The notes: generated by a model not told the origin, from the sequence alone. 22,564 nucleotides of DNA from an uncultured Oscillospiraceae bacterium (GCA_910578575.1 CAJTQP010000037.1:1-22564); one strand, 5' to 3'; shown: positions 14,977 to 22,342, numbered from the stretch's first letter. Program-made: numbers and translations.

Positions 14977-14995
14977 CTTCAGAATGCTTCAGAAT
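14977..14995 (+). promoter_or_regulatory. Direct repeat CTTCAGAAT upstream of the Lys-rich lipoprotein
   Basis: CTTCAGAAT occurs at 14977-14985 and 14987-14995, with a 10-bp period, followed by a partial third copy (TTCAG, 14996-15000). It lies just upstream of a weak promoter whose -10 may be TAGGAT (15026-15031) with no good -35. The core CTTCAG also occurs on the minus strand inside the 12594-12626 repeats. Confidence 0.35.
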
Positions 14996-15090
14996 TTCAG
15001 CGGGGGAATTTTAAGAACTCTCTGGTAGGATAGTAGCATCAGGAAGGATACAACGCCTGAACCACTTAAGTTGAAAGGATGAATGGAACC

Positions 15091-15447
15091 ATGAAAAACA
15101 TGAAAGTGAAGCGCATCGGTAGTCTGGCCCTGGCCTTGCTCCTCTCCCTCTCCCTGCTGGCCGGCTGCAACAGCAACGGCAACAAGAAGGCCTCCACCAG
15201 TAAGCCGGCCCAAAGCCAGAGTCAGATCCAGAAGAACAGGACCACCAAGCCCACCAGCAAGAACAATAAGAGCAAGCAGAACAGCAAGACCCAGCAGGAG
15301 GCGCAGACCAAGCAGGACAGTAAGACGGACAAAGACAACAAGAAGGACAGCAAGGACCAGAAGAAGCAGACCACCGGCACGGACAAGGAGAAGAAAGCCG
15401 CCACCGGAGGAAAAGATCAGAGCAACAACCAAAAGAAAGCCGCTTGA
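15091..15447 (+). CDS. Lys/Gln/Ser-rich small lipoprotein of unknown function
   Basis: The 118-residue product has a lipoprotein signal peptide ending in LLAGC (Cys26) and then about 90 residues made almost only of Lys, Gln, Ser, Thr, Asn and Asp, a highly charged disordered tail with no fold. ATG codons also occur at 15079 and 15100; 15079 is unlikely because AAAGG ends right at it, leaving no spacer, while 15091 has it 11-12 bases away. The mature part would be a flexible positively charged chain tethered to the membrane, able to touch wall polymers or lipid head groups; that is inference. It follows the two-component genes and has its own weak promoter with a repeat, so the kinase/regulator pair may control it. 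Confidence 0.75.
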   Translation: MKNMKVKRIGSLALALLLSLSLLAGCNSNGNKKASTSKPAQSQSQIQKNRTTKPTSKNNKSKQNSKTQQEAQTKQDSKTDKDNKKDSKDQKKQTTGTDKEKKAATGGKDQSNNQKKAA

Positions 15448-15480
15448 GTTAGAAAACGCATAGTGGCATGACATAACAAA

Positions 15481-15526
15481 CACGTCCCAGGCGGGGATGA
15501 AAACCGGCGCCTGGGACGTGCTTTTT
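15481..15526. terminator. Bidirectional terminator between convergent genes
   Basis: 13-bp perfect stem CACGTCCCAGGCG (15481-15493) with 15508-15520, then CTTTTTG on the plus strand. It serves the lipoprotein (+) and probably the racemase-like gene (-), where TTTGTT follows the stem. Confidence 0.88.
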
Positions 15527-15548
15527 GTTTGGAGGATGGCTGTGCTTG

Positions 15549-16343
15549 TTAGAATGTCACGGTATACGCCTGCCCCAAGCTCACCACCCCGCCGATGGTG
15601 AGCTGTTGCAGTTTGCCGCCCCGGAGGGTGGCGGTGGTGTGGATGGTGCCGCCGGGCTGTTTCAGGGCCAGCTTATAGCTCCCATCCCGCTGGCTGTTCA
15701 GGGCCTGGCAGGCGGCCACGGCGGTGCTGCCGGAGGCACAGCTGCGTTCAAAATACAGGGAGCTTGTCCCCTGGACGTACACCGCCGGGGTGAGGGTGGA
15801 CCGCTGCCGGTCCCAGAACATGACCCCGGCGGCGGGGACGCCATACGCCTGGGCCAGGCCCTCCAGGGCTTCCCTTACCGCCGCCTCTGGCTGGTCCGGT
15901 GGAAGGAAGCTGACGGCGTGGACGATGCCGGGGAGCTGGACCGCCTGGGCGTTGGCGCCAAAGAGGGTACAGGTCTGGACCGCCTGGGGCAGGGGCATCT
16001 CCGCGGACACCTGGTTGGCCAGGGGGTTGACCTGGACGGAGAGGGCCTGGTCATAGCCGCTGATCTCCACCGGGAAGCGGCCCGCCCGGCGGCGCCCCTG
16101 CTGGACGGCGTAGTATAACCCCGCGCAGCGCAGGGCGTTGCCGCAGAACTCTCCACCCATCATCTCCAGGCGGATGACCCCCTCCCCCTGGGGTGGGGCC
16201 AGAAAGCCCACCTGTTCGGCGTGGAGCTCCGGGATGGAGAGCAGGCGGGCGGCCAGGGTGGCATAGTCCTCCCTGGGCACAGGGGTGGTCACCAGAAGGG
16301 TGACGTTGCCGGCGGGGTCGGCAAGCTGAAAAGACAGTTCCAT
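15549..16343 (-). CDS. DapF-fold amino-acid racemase/epimerase-like protein
   Basis: The 264-residue protein has the two-Cys arrangement of the diaminopimelate epimerase fold: Cys67 in GGEFCGNALRCAG (DapF: xCGNGxRC) and Cys202 in FERSCASGSTAVAA. The invariant N-terminal Gly-Asn is at 12-13. In true DapF the second Cys is reached through ERGxGETxxC; here Glu199-Arg200 are followed directly by Ser-Cys, so the loop that helps bind diaminopimelate is missing. This compact form is what I would expect of DapF relatives acting on other amino acids, such as the histidine racemase CntK; the substrate is not known. The ATG at 16343 has GAGGTG seven bases upstream; a GTG at 16352 is possible. It lies 10 bp after the U32-like gene. 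Confidence 0.82.
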   Translation of the reverse strand: MELSFQLADPAGNVTLLVTTPVPREDYATLAARLLSIPELHAEQVGFLAPPQGEGVIRLEMMGGEFCGNALRCAGLYYAVQQGRRRAGRFPVEISGYDQALSVQVNPLANQVSAEMPLPQAVQTCTLFGANAQAVQLPGIVHAVSFLPPDQPEAAVREALEGLAQAYGVPAAGVMFWDRQRSTLTPAVYVQGTSSLYFERSCASGSTAVAACQALNSQRDGSYKLALKQPGGTIHTTATLRGGKLQQLTIGGVVSLGQAYTVTF

Positions 16344-16353
16344 AAGGGGCACC

Positions 16354-17343
16354 TCACTTCTGGGGGGAGGACTTGGCCTGCTCCCGGCGTTTCCGCTCCT
16401 TCTCCTTCAAATGGTTATAGATGGAATAGGAGAAGATGGGATACATGGTGGGGAAGGCCAACTCCCCCTCTAGGGCATAGCGCAAAAAGTCAAAGAAGAA
16501 CACATAGGGGCTATCCAGCCGCCCCTGGAGCTTGAAGAGGTCAAAGCCCATCTCCGCCAAAGCCGCCGCCTCCTGAACGGTGGAGGAGATGCTCCGGGTG
16601 GGCATCTCCCGCTGCTTGCCCTCCGGCACGTAGGGGCAGCGGTCCAGGAAGTTGGACAGGGGGCCGCAGCCGTCCAGCAGGGCGGTCTGATCCTGGGCGA
16701 TGGAGATGAAATGCTCCTTCCGCTGGGGGCACTGATAGCCGCAGCGCTCATTTAATATGATCTCCGCATTGTGCTTGGGCAGCTGCCGGAGCAACTCCGG
16801 CTGGAACTTGTCATCGGAGTGGAGGACATAGTAGTCATACTCTTGGGAGAGCTGGCGGTAATAGGCGGCGTTGCGCTCCTGGGCATACGTGGTGAGGATG
16901 ATGGAGGCGTGCATGGTCACGTGGGGGTAGTGGGCGCGGATGTAGTCCCGCAGCAGGGGACTGGCCAGGACCACTCCGCCCCGGACCTCCTCCAAAATCT
17001 CCAGAAGTCCGTTGCACACCGGGTCCTTCAAATCCTCCTGCTGGAGCAGGGGGGAGGTGAAGGTGAGCAGGGGGGTGATGCCGTGCTGGACGGCCCCTTT
17101 CAACTCCCGCTCCATCTCCTCCAGGCTCTCATGGTGGTTGATGAGCACCAGCCGCCCGCAGTTCCAGCGGATCTGAGGGGAGCCGTAGAGAAAGCGGACG
17201 GGGATGTGGTAGGAAAATTTGGCCTCCACCTGCTCAATGCACTGGTAGACCAGTTCGGAGAAGAGGAACAGACCGGGGACGGTAAAGGAGACCTGGGGCA
17301 GCAGGGCGGCCGCCTTCCCCTGGGGCAGCAGTTCGTTTGTCAT
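16354..17343 (-). CDS. Peptidase U32-like protein, function unknown
   Basis: The 329-residue protein resembles the U32 family in parts: a barrel-like series of strands and helices (LVLINHHESLEEMERELK, GITPLLTFTSPLL, VTMHASIILTTYA), a cysteine motif ILNERCGYQCPQRKEHF (Cys201, Cys205, His211; U32 members have NxxCxxxCPxRxxH) and FKLQGR around Lys271 (U32: LKIEGR). Cys in LLDGCGPL and LDRCPYVP could complete a FeS site as in U32 RNA- and quinone-modifying enzymes. The strict U32 peptidase signature is not present. GGGAGG lies upstream of the ATG. It is the first gene of a two-gene operon with the racemase-like gene. Function is open; substrate delivery or modification for the racemase is a guess. 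Confidence 0.65.
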   Translation of the reverse strand: MTNELLPQGKAAALLPQVSFTVPGLFLFSELVYQCIEQVEAKFSYHIPVRFLYGSPQIRWNCGRLVLINHHESLEEMERELKGAVQHGITPLLTFTSPLLQQEDLKDPVCNGLLEILEEVRGGVVLASPLLRDYIRAHYPHVTMHASIILTTYAQERNAAYYRQLSQEYDYYVLHSDDKFQPELLRQLPKHNAEIILNERCGYQCPQRKEHFISIAQDQTALLDGCGPLSNFLDRCPYVPEGKQREMPTRSISSTVQEAAALAEMGFDLFKLQGRLDSPYVFFFDFLRYALEGELAFPTMYPIFSYSIYNHLKEKERKRREQAKSSPQK

Positions 17344-17414
17344 ATTGAGATCCCTCCCATTGGCGCAGGGAGGCTGAGGTTTCCTCCCGCGGGTGGTTTT
17401 TTCGTGTCAGGAAA

Positions 17415-17443
17415 AGTATAGCACAAGCCGGGGAATCGCACAA
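17415..17443 (-). promoter_or_regulatory. Promoter of the U32-like/racemase-like operon
   Basis: On the minus strand TTGTGC (17443-17438), 17-bp spacer, TATACT (17420-17415), about 72 bp before the start codon at 17343. The gap 17344-17786 has no gene; besides this promoter and the divergent one I see only short hairpins, e.g. GACTT/AAGTC just before the next ribosome-binding site. Confidence 0.75.
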
Positions 17444-17646
17444 GAACCCAGGGCAGCCCCGCCGGGGCCAGGGGAAAGCGTCAGGTTCCGGCAAAATTTT
17501 TTCGTCATTTTCCACAAGAAAACGGCGCAGCAGGCCGGGAAAGGGTCTCCTGCCTTGTATTGTGGTGGAAAATAGTATATAAATAGACAAGAGAAAGTGC
17601 CTAAGAGAAGGGACGGAGTTTTCCCAGAAACTTTACAAATTGTGCG

Positions 17647-17675
17647 TTTTCAGGGGAAGGAAGATATGGTATAAT
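17647..17675 (+). promoter_or_regulatory. Promoter of the Ig-like membrane protein
   Basis: TATAAT (17670-17675) with TTTTCA (17647-17652) at 17-bp spacing. The leader is about 105 nt. No riboswitch was recognised in it. Confidence 0.6.
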
Positions 17676-17786
17676 AAACCACATTGCCTCAATTCCCAGG
17701 GAAAAACCAGGGAAGAGGCGGCTTTCCGGCCAGAACACGGAGGCCGGAGAGTACCCGATGACTTGACCAAGTCAGGAGGATTGACC

Positions 17787-19223
17787 ATGCGTTACGACGA
17801 GTATGATGAATACAATGGCCGTTACCCCCGCGGGAACTCCCGCTCCTCCGGCGACCGAAACGGCTACCGGGGCTACGACCGGGGCCAGGGCCGGGACTAT
17901 GACCGCGGTTATGGCCGGGACTACGACCGGGGCTATGACCGTTACCGGGACTATGACCGGGGCCGGGAGTACGACAGAGGCTATGATCAGGGCTATGTGA
18001 AGCGGGATCGCTTCGGGACCCCCTACCGGGACTTTGAGCAGGAGGAGTGGGAGCGCACCGCCCCCAACTGGGACGACCATGGCAACAGCCGCAGCCGCAG
18101 CTCCGGCCGTTCCTCTGGATCACGGGGGGGCAGCTCCAGCGGCGGCAGCCGCCGTAGCAGCGGTGGGTCCGGTGGCGGCAACTGGGACCGGGGCAACCGT
18201 CCGCCCCCGCCGCCCCAGGGCAGCGGCAGCCGCCGCCGTTCCCCAGAGCCTCAGCCCACGCGGCGCAGCAGCGCCTCCGGCTCCAGCACAAAACGAAAGA
18301 ATACCCCGCCCCCTAAGCGCAAGGGCATCTCTCCGGTGCCCATCGTCATCGGGGTGGTGGTCATCATCATGGCCCTGCTGGTGATCAAGTCCTTCACCGG
18401 CAGCGGGAAGGCCGACTATAAGATGGAGCTCTCCACCAACACCATCGTCCTGGGCGAGACCGCCGAGGCCACCATCACTGGCATCCCAGAGGGGACGGAG
18501 ACCGGCACCATCAGTTGGAGCAGCAACGACAACAACGTGGTCACTGTCAGCGGCGAGGGGACCACCGCTACCCTCACAGGCAAAGGGGTGGGACAGGCCA
18601 CCATCGCCGCCAACATCGACGGCAAGACCGTCAGCAGCAAGGTGGAGGTGGCCCAGACGGCTCCCGGTGTGCTGAACATTGAGCTGGATGATGATGAGAT
18701 CACCATCCGCTCCGGGGAAACACGTAAGCTCACCGCCAACGTCCAGATGGAGGAGGGCATGACCCCTGCCGCTGTTACCTGGAGCAGCCAGAACAGCGCC
18801 ATCGTCCGCATTGATGAGGATGGCACCATCACTGGCCGGGATGTGGGCAAGACTGTCATCAAGGCCACCGCGGGGAAGAAGACTAAGGAGATGGTGGTGA
18901 ACGTGGTGGAGAACCCCGATGCCACCGCTCACGACCCCACCCAGGACACCGGCAATGCGCCGGAGGAGGGCGTGGAACCCCCGGACACCGGCGCCACCGG
19001 TAGTGGCACCGGCGGCAGCGGTACCGGGACTGGTACCGGCAGCGGCAGCAGTGGAGGCAGCGGCACAGGAACGGGGAGCGGCAGCTCCGGCTCTGGCAGT
19101 TCCGGTACTGGCAGCGGCAGCTCTGGCAGTGGCTCCGGCGGCAGTAGCGGCGGGACCGGAAGCGGAGACAGCGCCGGAGGAACCGGCACAGGCAGTGGCG
19201 GGGACACTGGCACAGGCCAGTGA
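17787..19223 (+). CDS. Membrane-anchored protein with YDRG repeats and two Ig-like (BIG2) domains
   Basis: The 478-residue protein has four parts. Residues about 1-75 hold repeats of Tyr-Asp-Arg-Gly (five YDRG copies between residues 30 and 65). Residues 90-180 are Ser/Arg/Gly/Pro-rich disordered, ending in Lys/Arg. One membrane helix follows (about 183-205, VPIVIGVVVIIMALLVI), so the N-terminus is inside and the C-terminus outside. Two bacterial Ig-like group 2 domains come next (about 211-290 and 297-376), each with the TWSSxN/SWSSND and TGxxVGxxxIxA pattern. Residues 377-478 are a Gly/Ser/Thr tail. There is no sorting signal. AGGAGGA lies six bases before the ATG; the open frame upstream lacks such a site. 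Function unknown; a cell-envelope role is likely. Confidence 0.85.
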   Translation: MRYDEYDEYNGRYPRGNSRSSGDRNGYRGYDRGQGRDYDRGYGRDYDRGYDRYRDYDRGREYDRGYDQGYVKRDRFGTPYRDFEQEEWERTAPNWDDHGNSRSRSSGRSSGSRGGSSSGGSRRSSGGSGGGNWDRGNRPPPPPQGSGSRRRSPEPQPTRRSSASGSSTKRKNTPPPKRKGISPVPIVIGVVVIIMALLVIKSFTGSGKADYKMELSTNTIVLGETAEATITGIPEGTETGTISWSSNDNNVVTVSGEGTTATLTGKGVGQATIAANIDGKTVSSKVEVAQTAPGVLNIELDDDEITIRSGETRKLTANVQMEEGMTPAAVTWSSQNSAIVRIDEDGTITGRDVGKTVIKATAGKKTKEMVVNVVENPDATAHDPTQDTGNAPEEGVEPPDTGATGSGTGGSGTGTGTGSGSSGGSGTGTGSGSSGSGSSGTGSGSSGSGSGGSSGGTGSGDSAGGTGTGSGGDTGTGQ

Positions 19224-19252
19224 CGCGCCTGCCCCGATAGCGGGAAACATCA

Positions 19253-19287
19253 GGGGCCGTTGCGGAAGTTCTGCAACGGCCCCTTTT
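19253..19287 (+). terminator. Rho-independent terminator of the Ig-like gene
   Basis: Perfect 11-bp stem GGGGCCGTTGC (19253-19263) with 19273-19283, 9-base loop, then TTTT. Confidence 0.92.
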
Positions 19288-19333
19288 CGCGGCCCCGTGG
19301 TGGGGCCCAGGCAGGGGAAAGGAGGGGAGCGGA

Positions 19334-20392
19334 ATGGAGAGCAAAAAGCTTGCGGCCCTGGACTTCGCCCGTGTGGCGGCCATGCTGGCGGTGGTGGCCA
19401 TCCATGTCACCAGCGGCTATGTGTACGCGGAGGGTGCCTATACTCTGTGGGGCATCAGCTTGGGTTTTCTTTGGAACCAGTTGTCCCGCTTCGCCGTGCC
19501 CATGTTTGTGGTGATATCGGGCATCTCTCTGGGGCTGAGCAGGGGGACTGGAGGGACGCTGGGCTTTTACAAAAAGCGCCTGGTGAAGCTGGGGCTGCCC
19601 TACGCGCTGTGGTTCACCCTGTACTTCTTATATGAGCAGCGAGGTGCCCTGAGGGAATTTTTTGACGGGGGGATGGAGAGCCTTTGGGTCTATCTCCGGG
19701 CCTTTGTCCAGGGACAGTCCGCCCCGCACCTCTATTTCGTGGTCATCATCTTCCAGTGCTATCTGGTGTATCCTCTGCTGAAGAAATGGGTGGAGCGGGC
19801 ACCGGTGGCCAGCGTTGTGGTGGCCCTGGTGGTGACCTGCCTGGTAGAGGAGCTATATTTTTTGCTGGAGCTTGGGGTGGACTTGATCCCCTCCTTGGTC
19901 CGGCCCTACCTGTGGCTGCTGCTGCCCACCTGGCTGTTCTACTTTACGGTAGGCTGTGCCCTGGACCGGGTGCGGGCAGAGGGGCTGGTGGCCTTCGCCC
20001 AGGCCCACAAGCTGGCCATCCTGGGGGCGACCCTGGCGTTTGCGGGGGTGTATGTGGCGGAGAGCTATGGGATGAACTCCCTGGACTCCATCAAGCTGGC
20101 GCTGAACCTGTATACCCTGCTGGTGTTGCTGAGCCTCTTTGCCCTGTGGGGCTGGCTGGGGAAATTCGACGGGGTCCGGGCCGTTGTGAACTTTTTGGCC
20201 AAACACTCTATGACGGTGTACTTCTGCCATGTGCTGCTGTTGTACGTCTTCCAAAGGTTCCCCTTCACAGCGGGGACGTGGGGGATGATTTTATTGTATG
20301 GTGCGGTGCTTCTGTCCTCGGTGGCCGTGGCGTTCCTCTGGGACAGCGCCAAGGCCCGGCTGGGACGGCAGCTGACCAGGAAAAGGGCATGA
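19334..20392 (+). CDS. Acyltransferase family 3 membrane protein
   Basis: The 352-residue protein has about ten membrane helices and the family's N-terminal motif LDFARVAAMLAVVAIHV, in which the His is the proposed catalytic residue, followed by WNQLSRFAVPMFVVISG. Such proteins (OafA/WecH-type) move acetyl or other acyl groups from the cytoplasm to extracellular sugars or peptides. The acceptor is not given by context. AGGAGGGG is upstream of the ATG. No promoter could be placed in the short gap after the preceding terminator, so it may start within 19224-19333. Confidence 0.9.
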   Translation: MESKKLAALDFARVAAMLAVVAIHVTSGYVYAEGAYTLWGISLGFLWNQLSRFAVPMFVVISGISLGLSRGTGGTLGFYKKRLVKLGLPYALWFTLYFLYEQRGALREFFDGGMESLWVYLRAFVQGQSAPHLYFVVIIFQCYLVYPLLKKWVERAPVASVVVALVVTCLVEELYFLLELGVDLIPSLVRPYLWLLLPTWLFYFTVGCALDRVRAEGLVAFAQAHKLAILGATLAFAGVYVAESYGMNSLDSIKLALNLYTLLVLLSLFALWGWLGKFDGVRAVVNFLAKHSMTVYFCHVLLLYVFQRFPFTAGTWGMILLYGAVLLSSVAVAFLWDSAKARLGRQLTRKRA

Positions 20393-20410
20393 GAAATTGC
20401 AGAATACGGC

Positions 20411-20449
20411 ACAGGCCGGAGGGAAACAGCGGGTTTCCCTCCGGCCTGT
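20411..20449. terminator. Bidirectional terminator between convergent genes
   Basis: Perfect 16-bp stem ACAGGCCGGAGGGAAA (20411-20426) with 20434-20449, 7-base loop. It serves the acyltransferase (+) and the YpsA-like gene (-), whose stop is only 2 bp away. Confidence 0.85.
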
Positions 20450-20450
20450 A

Positions 20451-20960
20451 TTACCACCCTTTGAGGTCCAGGACCAGGGTCTCCAGGCCCTGTTGGCGGG
20501 CGTAGGCCAAGGTCCCTGCGGTCCCCCCCTTGGGCATGCCGTCGTAGACTGCCAGGAGCAGGGCGGAGCGGTCCACCATGTAGCGGTTGCGCCGGGCCAT
20601 GCAGGAGGGGCTATAGTGGTGCTGCACCACCGTCTCGTAGTGGCAGCGGTCCAGCAGGGCCGCCCGCCGGGCCTGGTCCGCCTCCGGCCAGCGCAGGGCC
20701 TGGTCTGTAAAGGGGACGGCCGCTTCCACGGTGAGGTCCGGCTTCTCCTGGCCCAGGGCCAGGACGGCTTCGCAGAAGTAGAGGTCCGCCCCACGGGCCA
20801 TGCCGCAGAGGAAGTGGCGAAAGCCCCGGCAGTATGCCTGCTCCACGGCCTGGCGCAGCTGCTCCTTTAGGGCCAGGCAGCGGGGGTCCTCCTCCCGCTC
20901 CCCCCAGGGCAAGCGGTTGGGGCGGTGGCCGGTGAAACAACAGGTGGTGGAACGGTCCAT
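20451..20960 (-). CDS. YpsA/DUF1273-like SLOG-family protein
   Basis: The 169-residue protein has the Rossmann-like SLOG nucleotide-binding pattern: CCFTGHRPNRL at the start, FLCGMARGADLYFCE (Gly-rich loop) around residue 52 and MPKGGTAGTLAYARQ near the end. YpsA, the Bacillus member, influences cell division; SLOG proteins bind nucleotides or related ligands. Here the exact role is unknown. GAAAGGAGGG is upstream of the ATG at 20958-20960. It is transcribed divergently from the DUF1294 gene. Confidence 0.88.
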   Translation of the reverse strand: MDRSTTCCFTGHRPNRLPWGEREEDPRCLALKEQLRQAVEQAYCRGFRHFLCGMARGADLYFCEAVLALGQEKPDLTVEAAVPFTDQALRWPEADQARRAALLDRCHYETVVQHHYSPSCMARRNRYMVDRSALLLAVYDGMPKGGTAGTLAYARQQGLETLVLDLKGW

Positions 20961-20993
20961 GGAAGCCCTCCTTTCTTCGGGGTCGGTAGTTAC

Positions 20994-21022
20994 ATAGTAG
21001 CGAAGCCGGGCCGGAAAGTCAA
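20994..21022 (-). promoter_or_regulatory. Promoter of the YpsA-like gene
   Basis: On the minus strand TTGACT (21022-21017), 17-bp spacer, TACTAT (20999-20994). Confidence 0.8.
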
Positions 21023-21056
21023 CGGAGAGTGGCTGGCCCAGGGCCAATTTTGGGTC

Positions 21057-21084
21057 TTGTATTTCCTGGGAAAGCTGGTATGAT
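21057..21084 (+). promoter_or_regulatory. Promoter of the DUF1294 gene
   Basis: TTGTAT (21057-21062), 16-bp spacer, TATGAT (21079-21084). Confidence 0.65.
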
Positions 21085-21117
21085 GGGAAGCAACGACGCT
21101 GGAGAGGAGGAGAAGGG

Positions 21118-21396
21118 ATGCAGAAGGCGGTTTTGCTCTGGTTGCTGGTCTGGAACTTCCTGGCCTTTGCCCTCATGGGGGTGGACAAGGCCAAGGCAAA
21201 GGGGGGGCGCTGGCGCATCTCGGAAAAGACCCTGTTCTTCTCCGCCCTCTTCGGTGGCAGCGTGGGGGCCATGCTGGGCATGTCCCTGTTTCGCCACAAG
21301 ACCCAGCACAGAAGCTTTCGCCTGGGGATGCCCCTGATCCTGGGCTTGCAGCTGTTGGCGCTTTTGGGGCTTTCCTGGCACATGATGACGGGATAA
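21118..21396 (+). CDS. DUF1294-family small membrane protein
   Basis: The 92-residue protein has an N-terminal membrane helix, the conserved MGVDKxxA and RISEKTL patch, then GGSVGAMLGMSLFRHKTQHRSF and a last membrane helix, which is the DUF1294 signature. Function is unknown across the family. GAGGAGAAGGG precedes the ATG. It stands alone with its own promoter and is divergent from the YpsA-like gene. Confidence 0.9.
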   Translation: MQKAVLLWLLVWNFLAFALMGVDKAKAKGGRWRISEKTLFFSALFGGSVGAMLGMSLFRHKTQHRSFRLGMPLILGLQLLALLGLSWHMMTG

Positions 21397-21465
21397 GGGA
21401 GGACGGCCCGGCAATATGTCCAAGCTGTCTGGCATTCCAAGGAAATCTTCACACAGTCTCACCAC

Positions 21466-21494
21466 TTGACGTTGTGTGGCAAGTGTGCTAAAAT
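21466..21494 (+). promoter_or_regulatory. Promoter of the str (S12) operon start
   Basis: TTGACG (21466-21471), 17-bp spacer, TAAAAT (21489-21494). The leader of about 85 nt contains two hairpins: TTTCA-GGG/CCC-TGAAA and GGATT/AATCC. Confidence 0.85.
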
Positions 21495-21586
21495 TTCAAA
21501 TTGCGGTGAAATGTTTCACGGGTACAAATCCCATGAAACCCAAGGATTTTCCAGGAATCCAACCGGGAAAGGAAGGGAAATCCCCT

Positions 21587-21829
21587 ATGCTGGCCGACTT
21601 GAAATCTGCAAAAAAAGTGACGGGGGCCAAGCAGGTGACCCGCGCCCTGAAAAACGGCGGCGTCCAGCGGGTATTTTTGGCCCAGGATGCCGACCCTCGT
21701 ATCACAGAGCCCGTGGCGGCCCTGTGCCGGGAACAGGGGGTGGAGACGGAAAGCGTCCCCACCATGGCCCAGTTGGGCAGCGCCTGCGGCATCGCCGTGG
21801 GCAGCGCCGTAGCCGCCACCATCCTGTGA
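21587..21829 (+). CDS. ybxF: L7Ae-family RNA-binding protein (YbxF-like)
   Basis: The 80-residue product has the L7Ae/L30e fold: ADLKSAKKVTGAKQVTRAL, RVFLAQDADPRITEPVAALC and the conserved AQLGSACGIAVG. In Firmicutes this small protein sits before rpsL in the str operon and binds kink-turn RNA. GGAAGGG is upstream of the ATG. An upstream extension of the open frame to 21476 begins inside the promoter and is rejected. Confidence 0.9.
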   Translation: MLADLKSAKKVTGAKQVTRALKNGGVQRVFLAQDADPRITEPVAALCREQGVETESVPTMAQLGSACGIAVGSAVAATIL

Positions 21830-21919
21830 AAAGTTTTTTCGATATTCTCCGCATAGGCACGGCCTAGGGCGGTTAGAATATACACATCATCACCATTTTT
21901 TAGGAAAGGAGGAAATACT

Positions 21920-22342
21920 ATGCCTACTTTTAATCAGCTGGTTCGCAAGGGAAGAGAGAAGGTGACCTACAAGTCCAATTCTCCCGCCATGCAGAAGGGC
22001 CTCAACACCCTGAAGAACAGAGAGACCGACCTGCCCTCCCCCCAGAAGCGCGGCGTGTGCACTGCCGTTCGTACTTCCACCCCGAAGAAGCCGAACTCCG
22101 CTCTGCGTAAGATCGCCCGTGTGCGCCTGACCAACGGCTATGAGGTCACCGCCTATATCCCCGGTGTGGGCCACAACCTGCAGGAGCACTCTGTGGTCAT
22201 GATCCGCGGCGGCCGTGTCAAGGACCTGCCTGGTGTGCGTTATCACATCATCCGTGGCAGCCTGGATACCCAGGGCGTCCAGGGCCGTATGCAGGCCCGC
22301 TCTAAGTACGGTGCCAAGAGACCCAAGGCCGGCAAGAAGTGA
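21920..22342 (+). CDS. rpsL: 30S ribosomal protein S12
   Basis: The 140-residue protein has all S12 hallmarks: PTFNQLVRKGR, GVCTAVRTSTPKKPNSALRK, GHNLQEHSVVMIRGGRVKDLPGVRYH and ARSKYGAKRPK. S12 sits at the decoding centre. The Lys residues known from streptomycin resistance (Lys56 here, K43 in E. coli numbering with Met, and the Lys of RVKDLP) are wild type. It has the 13-residue insertion before PQKRGVC found in Firmicutes. AAAGGAGG is upstream. Codon use is strongly biased to the preferred set. Confidence 0.99.
   Translation: MPTFNQLVRKGREKVTYKSNSPAMQKGLNTLKNRETDLPSPQKRGVCTAVRTSTPKKPNSALRKIARVRLTNGYEVTAYIPGVGHNLQEHSVVMIRGGRVKDLPGVRYHIIRGSLDTQGVQGRMQARSKYGAKRPKAGKK

Noticed and set aside
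15525..16118. Plus-strand open frame opposite the racemase-like gene
   Set aside because: It is a mirror of the minus-strand gene's GC-rich third positions and shows no recognisable motif or ribosome-binding site.
17384..17402. Plus-strand terminator (CCTCCCGCGGGTGG then TTTTTT)
   Set aside because: The stem has a mismatch and almost no loop, and no plus-strand gene ends there; it lies in the leader of the minus-strand operon and is more likely chance.
18120..19250. Large minus-strand open frame opposite the Ig-like gene
   Set aside because: It arises from the low-complexity repeats of the plus-strand gene and has no start context or domain.
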